64,000 nt of DNA from Arthrobacter_H rhombi (GCF_039526245.1 NZ_BAAAIV010000015.1:62001-126000), one strand, 5' to 3'. Shown: positions 35,662-44,824, counted from the first letter of the stretch. Notes: generated from the letters alone by a model not told the origin. Numbers and translations are program-made.

Positions 35662-36973
35662 GCCGGACCTGCGCCGCAACCCGGCCGGCTACACCGCCTT
35701 CGACCAGGAACGCTGGGTCGCCGAACCGGAAAAGAAGTCGTACCGCACCAGCTTCGAACGCGACCGCGCCCGCGTCCTGCACTCCTCGGCCCTGCGACGC
35801 CTCGGTGCCAAGACCCAGGTCGTCGCCCCGTACTCGGACGATTTCGTGCGCACCCGGCTCACCCACTCGCTCGAGGTCGCCCAGGTGGGCCGCGAACTCG
35901 GCGCCACGCTGGGCTGCGATCCGGACGTCGTGGACACCGCCTGCCTCTCCCACGACCTCGGCCACCCGCCGTTCGGGCACAACGGGGAAAAGGCGCTGAA
36001 CGGCATGGCCGCCGACATCGGCGGGTTCGAAGGCAACGCGCAGACGCTGCGCCTGCTGACCCGGCTGGAAACCAAGAAGTTCCGCGCCGACGGCTCACCG
36101 GCCGGCCTCAACCTCACCCGCGCCACCCTCGACGCCGCCTGCAAGTACCCGTGGCGCCGCGACGATGCCCCCGTGCGCAACGGCAAGCAGACCGGCAAAT
36201 TCGGGGTCTACGAGGACGACCGGCCCGTCTTCGACTGGCTGCGCTCCGGGCACGACGGCGGCGCCACCGTGGCACCGGAACCCCGGCAGAAGTGCGTGGA
36301 AGCCCAGGTCATGGACCTGGCAGACGACATCTCCTACTCGGTGCACGACGTCGAGGACGCCATCGTCGCCGGCCGCTTCCAGCTGCAGTGGATCCGCGAT
36401 GCCGACCAGCGTGCCCGTGTCATCGACTGCACCCAACGCTGGTACCTGCCCGAGGTCGACGCGGCCACCATCGACGCCGCCCTGGCGCGACTGGAAGCCA
36501 CCGGCGAATGGGTCGAACACTACGACCAGTCCCGCAAGGGCGCAGCGGCGTTGAAGGACATGACCAGCCAGTTCATCGGCAGGTTCTGCCAATCGGCCTA
36601 CGAGGCCACCCGCGCCGTCTACGGCCCCACCCGACTGACCCGATTCAATGGCCGGCTCATCATCCCCGAGGAGACCGACCACGAGATCGCCGCGATGAAG
36701 GGCCTGGCCGCCGCCTACGTGATGACCAGCCAGGAACGCCAACCCATCTACCAGCGCCAGCTCGAGGTCCTCAGCGAACTCGTCGCGTTGCTCAACGACA
36801 CCGGCGAGCACTACCTGGACCCGCTGTTCGCCGCGGACTGGCGCGCCGCCACCGATGACGCCGGGCGTCTGCGCGCGGTCATCGACCAGGTCGCCAGCCT
36901 CACCGACTCCTCGGCCAAGGAGTGGCACGCCACCCTGGTGCAGGGGCACTCCTTCCGCCTCGAGCTCTTCTAG
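35654..36973 (+). CDS. dgt: deoxyguanosinetriphosphate triphosphohydrolase-like protein
   Basis: The HD-superfamily enzyme splits dNTPs to nucleoside and tripolyphosphate. The 439-residue protein shows FERDRARVLHSSALRRLGAKTQV, metal ligands His71 in THSLEV and His100-Asp101 in SHDLGHPPFGHNGE, and the later Asp in VMDLADDISYSVHDVEDA. The start is GTG 35654, inside the end of dusB. The dusB-dgt-dnaG order is common in actinobacteria. Confidence 0.93.
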   Translation: MAEPDLRRNPAGYTAFDQERWVAEPEKKSYRTSFERDRARVLHSSALRRLGAKTQVVAPYSDDFVRTRLTHSLEVAQVGRELGATLGCDPDVVDTACLSHDLGHPPFGHNGEKALNGMAADIGGFEGNAQTLRLLTRLETKKFRADGSPAGLNLTRATLDAACKYPWRRDDAPVRNGKQTGKFGVYEDDRPVFDWLRSGHDGGATVAPEPRQKCVEAQVMDLADDISYSVHDVEDAIVAGRFQLQWIRDADQRARVIDCTQRWYLPEVDAATIDAALARLEATGEWVEHYDQSRKGAAALKDMTSQFIGRFCQSAYEATRAVYGPTRLTRFNGRLIIPEETDHEIAAMKGLAAAYVMTSQERQPIYQRQLEVLSELVALLNDTGEHYLDPLFAADWRAATDDAGRLRAVIDQVASLTDSSAKEWHATLVQGHSFRLELF

Positions 36974-37049
36974 CACGACGGCGGAGCGCGCCCGGGTGCC
37001 CCGGTCCACAGGCATCCGCGGGGCGTGGTTCGGCGCCCGGGACGGGCAC

Positions 37050-37055
37050 TAGACT
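37050..37055 (+). promoter_or_regulatory. -10 element, leaderless dnaG
   Basis: TAGACT is followed by 7 nt and ATG 37063. There is no ribosome binding site, so dnaG probably has its own leaderless transcript besides read-through from dgt. Confidence 0.5.
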
Positions 37056-37062
37056 GGTCGTC

Positions 37063-39054
37063 ATGGCCGGCCTGATCAAACGCGAAGACATCGACGAGGT
37101 CCGCTCTCGCACGGACATCAAGGAAGTCGTCGACGGCTACGTCACGCTCCGCTCGGCCGGCATCGGTTCCTTCAAAGGACTGTGCCCCTTCCATGATGAA
37201 CGCAGCCCCTCCTTCCACGTCCGTCCCCAGGTCGGGACGTTCCACTGCTTCGGCTGCGGTGAATCCGGCGACGTCATCTCCTTCATCCAGAAGATGGACC
37301 ACACCACGTTCTCCGAAACCGTGGAACGCCTGGCGGCCCGCATCGGCTTCGAGCTGCATTACGAGGACGGCGGCACCGGCCCCAATCGCCAGGAGGTCGG
37401 CCGGCGCCAGCGCCTGCTGGATGCCCACAAGATCGCCGAGGAGTTCTTCCGCTCCCAGCTGCTCACCGAGGAAGCGGCCACCGGCCGGACCTACCTCTCC
37501 GAGCGGGCCTTCGACCAGGCAGCCTGTGACCACTTCGGGGTCGGCTACGCCCCACGCGGCTGGGACCCGCTGCTCAAGCACATGCGCAACAAGGGATTCC
37601 ACGACGAGGAACTCAAGCTCACCGGCATGTTCTCCGAGGGCAACCGCGGGATCTACGACAGGTTCCGTGGACGCCTGATCTGGCCCATCCGCGACCTCAC
37701 TGGCGCCACCATCGGCTTCGGTGCGCGCAAGCTCTACGAGGACGACCAGGGCCCGAAGTACCTCAACACCCCCGAGACCCAGCTCTACAAGAAATCCCAG
37801 GTCCTCTATGGGGTCGACCTGGCCAAGCGGGAGATCACCAAGCAACGGCAGCTCATCGTCGTGGAAGGCTATACCGATGTCATGGCCTGCCATCTTTCGG
37901 GCCTCGGTACCGCAGTGGCCACCTGTGGAACCGCCTTCGGCGCCGACCACATCAAAATCGCCCGCCGGCTCCTCCAGGACGACGGCACGGGTGGCGAGGT
38001 CGTCTACACCTTCGACGGCGATGCCGCGGGCCAGAAGGCCGCCCTGCGCGCGTTCAATGAGGACCAGAGCTTCATCGCCCAGACGTACGTGGCCGTCGAG
38101 CCGAGCGGAGCCGACCCCTGTGAACTGCGCCAGCACCGCGGCCCGGAGGCCGTGAAGGAACTCATTGCCTCCAAGCGCCCACTCTTCGAGTTCGCGATCC
38201 GGGCGGGTTTGAAGAAGTTCAACCTGGATACCGTCGAGGGCCGGGTCCAGGCACTGCGGGCCTCCGCGCCCATCGTGGCGGCCATCCGTGACTCGGCCAT
38301 GCGCCCGGCCTACTCGCGTGAACTCGCGGGCTGGCTCGGCATGGACATGGAGGACGTCAACCGAGCCGTCGGCGCCGCCGCCAAACGGTCCCGCGAGACC
38401 GGGGCAGCGGGAGCCTCCCAGCAACGGAACCCGGGCCACGACCGGGGCTCGCGGCCCGGTGGCGACACCCGCACCCCGGGACATGAGCAACGCGGACCCG
38501 GCCAGCAGCGGACCCCCGGATACGGGCCGGAAGCCGGCTACGCCGACTCCGGTGTCGTGCCCGAGACGCCGCAGCCTGCCTTCGAGCGGCCCGACCTGCG
38601 GGATCCAGTCACCCGCATGGAGCGTGAATCCTTGGAGGTGGTGCTGCAGCAACCCGGTCTGCTCAGCGCCGATCAATGGCAGGCTTTCTACACCGCCCGG
38701 TTCCTGGCGCCGGTGCACGCCGCGGTCCACGACGCCGTCCGGGCCGCCGGAGCCGCAGGGGCCACCCCGGCCCAATGGGTGGAGTCCATCCGCCAGGAGG
38801 TCCCGGAGCCGCTGCGCTCATTTGTCTCCGAGCTGGCAGTCAACCCCCTGCCGGCGAACTCGGAGGACGGGTTGACCAAATACTGCCAGGGGATCATGAA
38901 TCGGCTGTTCGACCTGCAGATCACCCACCAGAAGGCCGACAGGATCGGCCAGCTCCAGCGGATGGACCCCGTCGCCGACCCCGAGGGCTACCAGCGGATC
39001 AACCGGGAACTGATGGAACTGGAACTGCGGCGCCGGGCACTGCGGCAGGACTAG
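37063..39054 (+). CDS. dnaG: DNA primase
   Basis: DnaG lays RNA primers at the replication fork. The 663-residue protein has the CHC2 zinc finger (Cys41, His44, Cys62, Cys65 in CPFHDERSP and FHCFGCGESGD), the primase core with GRLIWPIRD, FGARKL, the TOPRIM motif VVEGYTDVMA and FDGDAAGQKAA, and a C-terminal DnaB-interacting domain (about 500-663). A Pro/Gly/Gln-rich linker of about 50 residues (about 450-500) separates core and C domain and is longer than in E. coli. Confidence 0.96.
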   Translation: MAGLIKREDIDEVRSRTDIKEVVDGYVTLRSAGIGSFKGLCPFHDERSPSFHVRPQVGTFHCFGCGESGDVISFIQKMDHTTFSETVERLAARIGFELHYEDGGTGPNRQEVGRRQRLLDAHKIAEEFFRSQLLTEEAATGRTYLSERAFDQAACDHFGVGYAPRGWDPLLKHMRNKGFHDEELKLTGMFSEGNRGIYDRFRGRLIWPIRDLTGATIGFGARKLYEDDQGPKYLNTPETQLYKKSQVLYGVDLAKREITKQRQLIVVEGYTDVMACHLSGLGTAVATCGTAFGADHIKIARRLLQDDGTGGEVVYTFDGDAAGQKAALRAFNEDQSFIAQTYVAVEPSGADPCELRQHRGPEAVKELIASKRPLFEFAIRAGLKKFNLDTVEGRVQALRASAPIVAAIRDSAMRPAYSRELAGWLGMDMEDVNRAVGAAAKRSRETGAAGASQQRNPGHDRGSRPGGDTRTPGHEQRGPGQQRTPGYGPEAGYADSGVVPETPQPAFERPDLRDPVTRMERESLEVVLQQPGLLSADQWQAFYTARFLAPVHAAVHDAVRAAGAAGATPAQWVESIRQEVPEPLRSFVSELAVNPLPANSEDGLTKYCQGIMNRLFDLQITHQKADRIGQLQRMDPVADPEGYQRINRELMELELRRRALRQD

Positions 39055-39118
39055 CCCCGGCAGGAGCCGGCGATTTAGCAACCCCGGCCGGGCTCTTGTA
39101 TAGTCGTATCTGTTGCTT

Positions 39119-39191
39119 TCCCCCGTAGCTCAATTGGCAGAGCATTCGACTGTTAATCGAAGGGTTACTGGTTCGAGTCCAGTCGGGGGAG
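39119..39191 (+). tRNA. tRNA-Asn (GTT), copy 1
   Basis: The 73-nt cloverleaf has acceptor TCCCCCG/CGGGGGA, anticodon stem TTCGA/TCGAA around loop CTGTTAA (anticodon GTT) and T arm ACTGG-TTCGAGT-CCAGT. CCA is not encoded. It is identical over its whole length to the copy at 41749-41821. Confidence 0.97.
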
Positions 39192-39201
39192 CGGATACAG
39201 G

Positions 39202-39231
39202 ACGTCCCCGCCACCATTGTGGCGGGGACGT
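39202..39231 (+). terminator. terminator after tRNA-Asn copy 1
   Basis: ACGTCCCCGCCAC (39202-39214) pairs with GTGGCGGGGACGT (39219-39231) around CATT, followed by TTTGTTGTT. Confidence 0.85.
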
Positions 39232-39317
39232 TTTGTTGTTCCCCGGGGACATGGGGGACATCGGCCCCTCATGCGGGGCGGCCAGCGGGCGGCGGCTTCC
39301 GGATCTACGATGGGCGC

Positions 39318-40760
39318 ATGGACTGGCTGGCTGCATCGGACTACTGGATGGCCCGGGAAATCCTGCAACGCGGGGTCGCCGCGCTGTTCGTGGTGGCCTT
39401 TGCCTCGACACTGAACCAGTTCCGCCCCCTGCTGGGGGAGCGGGGACTGTTGCCGGCACCCCGCCTGCTCGCCGGGCCGGGCGCCCGAGGGCCCTCGGTC
39501 TTCAGCTGGTGGGGGTATTCGGACCTCAAACTCGTGGTCGTTTGCTGGGCGGGACTGGCCATCTCCGCCACCCTCGTCGCAGGTCTGCCGCAATCGGGTC
39601 CCGCGTGGCTGCCACTGCTGGGGTTCCTGCTGCTGTGGGGTCTGTACCAGTCGATCGTGAACATCGGCCAGGTCTTCTACGGGTTCGGCTGGGAGATGCT
39701 GCTGCTCGAGGCAGGATTCACTGTCGGGCTCCTCGGATCGCACCAGATCGACCCGCCGCGGACCATCCTGCTGCTCATCGCGTGGCTCGTCTTCCGGCTG
39801 GAATTCGGGGCCGGCATGATCAAATGGCGCGGGGATCCGGCCTGGCGGGATCTCACCGCCATGTACTACCACCACGAAACCCAACCGATGCCCGGGCCAC
39901 TCAGCCGTCGCGCCCACCTGGCACCGCGCTGGTGGCACCGCTGTGAAGCAGCAGGAAACCACGTCGCACAACTGGCGGTCCCGTTCCTGCTCTTCGCCCC
40001 CCAACCGGTGGCATCCCTGGCCGCAGCCGTCATCATCGCCACCCAACTGTGGCTGGTGGCCTCGGGCAACTTCGCCTGGCTGAACTGGATCACCATCGTG
40101 CTCGCCTGTTGTGCCGTCAACGACACAGCCTTCCGCGCCGTCGTCCCGTTCCTGCCGGGGAAGGACGCCCTCCAGCGGGGACCAGCCGACGCCGGAGATC
40201 CCTGGTGGATCGTGTTGGTCCTAGCAGCCACCGTGCTCTTGGTGATTGCCGGCATCCCCGCCCTGCGCAACCTGTTCTCCCGCCGCCAACTCATGAATGC
40301 GAGCTTCAACCGCTGGCAGCTCGGCAACGCCTATGGCGCCTTCGGCAGCATCACCCGGGAGCGCGTCGAGGTCGTCATCGAGGGGGCCGCCGGGCGGGGG
40401 ACCCCGGCTAATGAGCCGGCGTGGCACGAATACGAATTCCATGGCAAACCCGGTGACGTCCGCCGGCGGCCACGTCAGTTCGCGCCCTACCACCTGCGCC
40501 TGGACTGGATGATGTGGTTCCTGCCGCTGGGCTCGGTCCACCAGCGGTGGTTCCACGCGCTCCTGGGCCACCTGCTGGCGGCAGACCCCGCCGTCCTGGC
40601 CCTGCTGCGCGTGGACCCCTTCGAGGGCAGGCAGCCGGACCGTATCCGGGTCCTGACCTACAGGTACCGGTTCGCTACTGCCGCGGAACACCGCGCCGAT
40701 GGCCTGTACTGGATCCGGTCGGACCGCCGGCTGGTGATCGGCCCCATCGACGACGCCTGA
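39318..40760 (+). CDS. lipase maturation factor family membrane protein
   Basis: The 480-residue protein has about eight membrane segments followed by a soluble C-terminal part, as in the LMF1 family (PF06762). Family blocks are YGFGWEMLLLEAGF, FRLEFGAGMIKWRGDPAWRDLTAMYYHHETQPMP (in two parts) and FAPYHLRLDWMMWF, RWFHALLGHLLAADP. In animals LMF1 folds lipases in the ER; the bacterial role is not established. TACGAT (39306-39311) lies 6 nt before ATG 39318, so translation is probably leaderless. The SGNH hydrolase that follows could be a client, which is speculative. Confidence 0.84.
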   Translation: MDWLAASDYWMAREILQRGVAALFVVAFASTLNQFRPLLGERGLLPAPRLLAGPGARGPSVFSWWGYSDLKLVVVCWAGLAISATLVAGLPQSGPAWLPLLGFLLLWGLYQSIVNIGQVFYGFGWEMLLLEAGFTVGLLGSHQIDPPRTILLLIAWLVFRLEFGAGMIKWRGDPAWRDLTAMYYHHETQPMPGPLSRRAHLAPRWWHRCEAAGNHVAQLAVPFLLFAPQPVASLAAAVIIATQLWLVASGNFAWLNWITIVLACCAVNDTAFRAVVPFLPGKDALQRGPADAGDPWWIVLVLAATVLLVIAGIPALRNLFSRRQLMNASFNRWQLGNAYGAFGSITRERVEVVIEGAAGRGTPANEPAWHEYEFHGKPGDVRRRPRQFAPYHLRLDWMMWFLPLGSVHQRWFHALLGHLLAADPAVLALLRVDPFEGRQPDRIRVLTYRYRFATAAEHRADGLYWIRSDRRLVIGPIDDA

Positions 40761-40849
40761 TGATGCCATCGCGGCGCGGATGCCCAGCACGCCATCTGTT
40801 GTTTGCCGCGCGTTCGCACCGGTGTCGCCGAACGGCGACGTCCCACTTG

Positions 40850-40855
40850 TAGCAT
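40850..40855 (+). promoter_or_regulatory. -10 element, leaderless SGNH hydrolase gene
   Basis: TAGCAT is followed by 7 nt and ATG 40863 with no ribosome binding site. Confidence 0.5.
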
Positions 40856-40862
40856 CGCGGAC

Positions 40863-41672
40863 ATGGCAAAACGGCTCGTCGCGATCGGCGACTCCTTCAC
40901 GGAAGGCGTAGGAGATTGGGAACCGCGGCTACCCAATGGCGTCCGGGGCTGGGCCGACCGCGTGGCCAAGCAACTGGGCAAGGCGGATCCCGAGTGGGAA
41001 TACGCGAACCTGGCCATCCGCAGCCGCCGACTGCGCGGCATCATCGACGAACAAATTGAACCGGCCCTGGCCATGGATCCGAGCGTCATCACCTTCTACG
41101 CCGGGGGCAATGACCTGTTGGAACTACGCCAGGACGTGCCGGCACTGTTGGAGGAGTACTCGCGAGCAGTCGCCCGACTGTGTGCCTCCGGTGCACAGGT
41201 CCTGCTGTTCACCGGATTCGACATCCCCTTGCATCCGGTGTTCGAACCGATGCGTCGACGCAATCAGCTCTTCAACGCGCACGTCCGTGAGCTTGCCGCT
41301 GAACACGGGGCAACGCTCGTGGACTATTGGACCTGGGATGTCTACCAGGACCGCCGCATGTGGGACACGGACAAGCTCCACATGAATCGTGCCGGGCACC
41401 GGTATCTGGCCATCCGGGTCCTGGAGATCCTCGGCGTGGAGCACCAGCTCGCCTTCGAACCCTTCGGTCCCGCCGAACGGGTGACGGCCACCCAGGCCCT
41501 GCTCCGCGACGTCGAATGGGCGCGCCAGTGGGTCTTTCCGATGTTCGGACGGCGTCTGCGCGGGGTCACGCTGGGAGACGACCTGCGCCCGCGTTGGCCG
41601 GAACCGATCCGGCCCGCCGACGGAATGAAGAAGGTCTATCGGAAACGTCGGCAGGGCGCGCCCGCTGGCTGA
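40863..41672 (+). CDS. SGNH/GDSL hydrolase (paralogue B)
   Basis: The 269-residue protein has block I AIGDSFTEGVGD, block III AGGND and block V DKLHMNRAGHRYLA. It matches paralogue A (23512-24390) in RGWADRVAKQL, YANLAIRSRRLRGI, DEQIEPALAMDPSVIT and the WARQWVFPMFGRRLRG tail region. No signal peptide is seen. It lies between the lipase maturation factor gene and the second tRNA-Asn. Confidence 0.82.
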   Translation: MAKRLVAIGDSFTEGVGDWEPRLPNGVRGWADRVAKQLGKADPEWEYANLAIRSRRLRGIIDEQIEPALAMDPSVITFYAGGNDLLELRQDVPALLEEYSRAVARLCASGAQVLLFTGFDIPLHPVFEPMRRRNQLFNAHVRELAAEHGATLVDYWTWDVYQDRRMWDTDKLHMNRAGHRYLAIRVLEILGVEHQLAFEPFGPAERVTATQALLRDVEWARQWVFPMFGRRLRGVTLGDDLRPRWPEPIRPADGMKKVYRKRRQGAPAG

Positions 41673-41748
41673 CCGCCAACTGCCGGGGCGAAGGCCGCCC
41701 ACGATTCGAAATTCACCGGCCCTCCTGCTAATGTTTTACTCGCTTCAT

Positions 41749-41821
41749 TCCCCCGTAGCTCAATTGGCAGAGCATTCGACTGTTAATCGAAGGGTTACTG
41801 GTTCGAGTCCAGTCGGGGGAG
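41749..41821 (+). tRNA. tRNA-Asn (GTT), copy 2
   Basis: Identical to copy 1 at 39119-39191. Similarity stops at the tRNA ends; upstream and downstream flanks differ. Confidence 0.97.
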
Positions 41822-41829
41822 CCAGCAGA

Positions 41830-41866
41830 GGGCGTCCGCCCCGCCGACACGGCGGGCCGGACGCCC
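41830..41866 (+). terminator. terminator after tRNA-Asn copy 2
   Basis: A 16-bp stem with one mismatch (41830-41845 with 41851-41866) is followed by TTCTTGGTTCT. It may also serve the convergent MFS gene. Confidence 0.8.
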
Positions 41867-41879
41867 TTCTTGGTTCTGG

Positions 41880-43103
41880 TCAGGTCATGCGCGGCACCTG
41901 CCGCGGACGGACCACCAACCACAGCGCCGCGATGGCCAACACGATGCACACGGCCATGACCGACCCCATCGGTGTGGCACTGCCCACCCCGAGCAAGCCG
42001 ACCACGGGGGAAATGGCACCGGAGAACCCGAACGTCGCGGCACCGAGCAGTGCCGCAGCCGTTCCCGCCTGGGCTCCATGGCGGTGCAGCGCGAGTCCTT
42101 GGATGCACGGGAAATTGAAACCGGTGGCACAGATGTAGAACCAGAGGGGTATGGCGGTTCCCCACAACCCCAGATGCAGCTGGTCCCCGGCAATGATGCA
42201 CAGGGCAAAGAACACCTGGGCGATCGTGGCCCCGGCGATGATCCACTGGGCACCGAATCTGCGCACCAGACGGGCGCTGGTCTGCACGCCGGCGACCACC
42301 CCGAGCGAATTGACCATGAACAGCAGCCCGTAGGCCTGCTCGTTCAACCCGTACACGTCCTGGAAGACAAAGGGCGATGCCGAGAGGTAGGAGAACAGGC
42401 CGGAGAAGTTCAACCCGCCCACCAGCAGCAGCCCCACGAAGACCCGGTCGCGGAGCACCAATGCATAGCGCCGGAGGAGCTTCGGCGCGTTCGTCGGGCG
42501 CCGTTCCGGTGGCAGCGATTCGGTCAGCAGCAGCACGGCCGTGGCGAAGGCGAAGATGCCGTACCCGGCCAGGGCGCCGAAGATTCCGTGCCAATCGGTG
42601 AACAGCAGGAGTTGCGAACCGATCACCGGAGCGAAGATCGGGGCCATGCCGTTGACCAGCGCCACGTAGCTCATCATCTTGACGAGGCGGAGCCCGTCAT
42701 AGAGATCGCGCACCATCGCGATGGCCACGACCGAGCTTCCAGCCGCCCCCACACCCTGCAGGACGCGGAAAATCATCAGCGGTCCCAGGTCCTCGGACAG
42801 CGCGGCGCCGGTGGAGGCCAGCACGTGCAGGACGGTGGCCGCGATGAGCGGGCCGCGGCGGCCAAGCCGGTCGCTCAGCGGACCGACCAGCAGTTGTCCG
42901 GCGGCGAAACCGAAGACAGTCCCGGTCAGGGTCAATTGGGCGGCTGCCTCGGTGATCCCCACATCGGTTTGCAGGGCCGGAATGGCCGGCAGGTACAGGT
43001 CGATCGTGAACGGGCCCAGTGCGGTGAGCATGCCCAGCACCACAATGCGCAGGATCTTGGATCGGCGGTCGGGGGAAGGCGCGGGGAGTCCGGGCACAAG
43101 CAT
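41880..43103 (-). CDS. Bcr/CflA-family MFS drug exporter
   Basis: The protein (407 residues from ATG 43103) has twelve membrane segments and the Bcr/CflA opening LTALGPFTIDLYLPAIPAL, motif A GPLSDRLGRRGPL and the antiporter motif C-like RVLQGVGAAGSSVVAIAMVRDLY. Such proteins export drugs or sulfonamides by proton antiport. The open frame extends 69 codons further upstream, but that part is not conserved-looking and overlaps the next promoter. The ribosome binding site is weak, so the start is uncertain. Confidence 0.86.
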   Translation of the reverse strand: MLVPGLPAPSPDRRSKILRIVVLGMLTALGPFTIDLYLPAIPALQTDVGITEAAAQLTLTGTVFGFAAGQLLVGPLSDRLGRRGPLIAATVLHVLASTGAALSEDLGPLMIFRVLQGVGAAGSSVVAIAMVRDLYDGLRLVKMMSYVALVNGMAPIFAPVIGSQLLLFTDWHGIFGALAGYGIFAFATAVLLLTESLPPERRPTNAPKLLRRYALVLRDRVFVGLLLVGGLNFSGLFSYLSASPFVFQDVYGLNEQAYGLLFMVNSLGVVAGVQTSARLVRRFGAQWIIAGATIAQVFFALCIIAGDQLHLGLWGTAIPLWFYICATGFNFPCIQGLALHRHGAQAGTAAALLGAATFGFSGAISPVVGLLGVGSATPMGSVMAVCIVLAIAALWLVVRPRQVPRMT

Positions 43104-43297
43104 CCTCGGGTCGGGGGAGGGGATCAGGCATTCGGCGCCCGAAGGAGCGTCCGGGTACGCTCCACAGCCTATCCGGACGCGGCGCTGCGGGAGGTCTGCG
43201 GCCGTCCACCGTTCACGGGCACGCGCCCCAACTCGGTCAAGATGGTAGGTTTTTGAGTGCACAGGCCCATCTGGGCCGCCATCGAAGGAGGACCAGG

Positions 43298-44107
43298 ATG
43301 ACACGAACAACGTCCGGACGTCGCCCGTCGTCGTTCAGCGGGTTGATCAAGCTTGCGGGCCGATTGGTTCCCAAGCAGCTGAATGATGAAATCCAGCTGG
43401 CCGTCACCCAGATGAAAACCAAGGGCATCCAGGCCGGGATCGGTGCCGCGTTCGCCGTGGTCGCCGTCGTATTCCTGGCCTTCATGGTCGTCGCCCTGAT
43501 CACCTCCGGGATCCTGGGACTCGGTCTGGTGTTCAAGCCGTGGCTCGCAGCCCTCATGGTTGCCGCTCTCTTCCTCGTGATCGCCGCAATCCTCGCATTG
43601 ATCGGCATCGCGAAGATCAAGAAGCAGCTCCCGTTGATTCCAGAAGATGCCATCCGTGGCGTGAAGTACGACCTTGGGATCGCCAAGGAAGGCCGCTCCT
43701 TCGACCCGTCCACCCTGGACGAGAAGAAGACGAAGGAAGACAAGGTCGCCGAGGCGGAAAAGAAGAAGGCCGACAAGGCGGAGAAGAACAAGGACAAGCC
43801 GGCACCGGCGTCCTACAACGAACTGCTCAAGCGCTCGCAGGCCCGTCGCGAGCACCTGGCCGAGGTCCGCGACGACCTGGCCCCGAAGCTCGACGTCAAA
43901 CGCCAGGCGAAGGAGAAGTCGGCCACCGCCAAGACCTACGCCCAGGATGGCAAGCTCCGTGCCCGCCATGCCCTGGACGAGCGGATCCACCAGCAGCCGC
44001 CGGCGGATGCCGGGCAGCTGGTCAAGGACCGTTGGCAGCCGCTGGCCGTCATGGGCGCATCGTTGGTCGCACTCGCGGCGTTTGTGCGCAAACTGCGCAA
44101 GTCCTGA
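43298..44107 (+). CDS. Holin-X (holin superfamily III) and DUF3618 domains in one protein
   Basis: The 269-residue protein combines two actinobacterial domains. Residues 12-130 match the Holin-X pattern: amphipathic LVPKQLNDEIQLAVTQMK, then two membrane hairpins (about 46-75 and 81-106). Residues 140-170 are a Lys/Glu-rich linker. Residues 172-269 match DUF3618: ARREHLAEVRDDLAPKLDVKRQAKE and a final membrane helix (PLAVMGASLVALAAFV) with a basic tail. The two are usually separate neighbouring genes. AAGGAGGA precedes ATG 43298. Despite the name there is no prophage here; a role at the cell envelope is likely. Confidence 0.78.
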   Translation: MTRTTSGRRPSSFSGLIKLAGRLVPKQLNDEIQLAVTQMKTKGIQAGIGAAFAVVAVVFLAFMVVALITSGILGLGLVFKPWLAALMVAALFLVIAAILALIGIAKIKKQLPLIPEDAIRGVKYDLGIAKEGRSFDPSTLDEKKTKEDKVAEAEKKKADKAEKNKDKPAPASYNELLKRSQARREHLAEVRDDLAPKLDVKRQAKEKSATAKTYAQDGKLRARHALDERIHQQPPADAGQLVKDRWQPLAVMGASLVALAAFVRKLRKS

Positions 44108-44203
44108 TCGGGTCGGCCCCGCAACACGGCTGAATGCGGTGGCCGGACGGACACGAACAGGCCACGACGCTGGCCGGAGACGGCAGCGAAAGGGGAAGCA
44201 CGC

Positions 44204-44824
44204 GTGAAGCTCATCGGTGCCGGTGGCCGTGATGACATCGACTACCGTGTGCTCACCACTTTCTGGACGGTTCCGAACCTGATCACTGTGCTGCGGTTCG
44301 GACTCGTCCCCGTCTTCGTCTGGCTGGTGGTCTCCGACCACTACGCCTGGGCCACCCTGGTCCTGGTCGTGCTCGGGGCGACCGACTGGATCGACGGCTA
44401 CGCGGCCCGGCGGCTGAACCAGATCTCGACAGTTGGCCAGTGGCTGGACCCCGTGGCCGACCGCCTGGCGCTGACCGTCGTGGCCATCGTCTTCGTGGCC
44501 GATGGCATCGCCCCGGCCTGGCTGGTCTATTCGATCGTGATCCCCGACATCGTGTTGATCATCAACGCCTGGGTGCTCTTCCGCGGCAATCCGAACCTGG
44601 CCGTCAGCAACCTCGGCAAGATCCGGACGGCGCTGCTCCTGGTCGGCACCCCCCTGCTGCTGCTCAGCCAGGTCGAGGCCGCCGAGAGCGCAGTGCTGGA
44701 AGGACTGGCCATCGTGATGCTGGCCATCGCCTGCCTGCTGCACATCGTGGCAGCGGTCTTCTACTTTCGGCTCGCCCGACGCAAGGCGCGCACCTTGGAA
44801 TCCGGGGGAACATGGTCTGGCTAG
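44204..44824 (+). CDS. CDP-alcohol phosphatidyltransferase
   Basis: The 206-residue integral membrane enzyme carries the full CDP-OH-P motif D-x2-D-G-x2-A-R-x8-G-x3-D-x3-D (Asp61, Asp64, Gly65, Ala68, Arg69, Gly78, Asp82, Asp86). It transfers a phosphatidyl group from CDP-diacylglycerol to an alcohol: glycerol phosphate (PgsA), inositol phosphate or another acceptor. The specific acceptor is not readable, but PTVPNLITVLR-like WTVPNLITVLRFGLVP resembles PgsA-type proteins. GTG 44204 is the start. It overlaps the DMT gene by 13 bp. Confidence 0.86.
   Translation: MKLIGAGGRDDIDYRVLTTFWTVPNLITVLRFGLVPVFVWLVVSDHYAWATLVLVVLGATDWIDGYAARRLNQISTVGQWLDPVADRLALTVVAIVFVADGIAPAWLVYSIVIPDIVLIINAWVLFRGNPNLAVSNLGKIRTALLLVGTPLLLLSQVEAAESAVLEGLAIVMLAIACLLHIVAAVFYFRLARRKARTLESGGTWSG

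Noticed and set aside
36922..37062. 47-codon N-terminal extension of DnaG
   Set aside because: The canonical primase start MAGLIKREDIDEVR is at 37063 and has a -10 element just before it.
39119..41821. Genomic island integrated at tRNA-Asn
   Set aside because: No integrase, no excisionase and no phage genes; the repeats end exactly at the tRNA boundaries, so a mobile element is not supported.
43298..44107. Prophage remnant because of the holin name
   Set aside because: No lysin, tail or packaging genes nearby; Holin-X proteins are ordinary chromosomal envelope proteins in actinobacteria.
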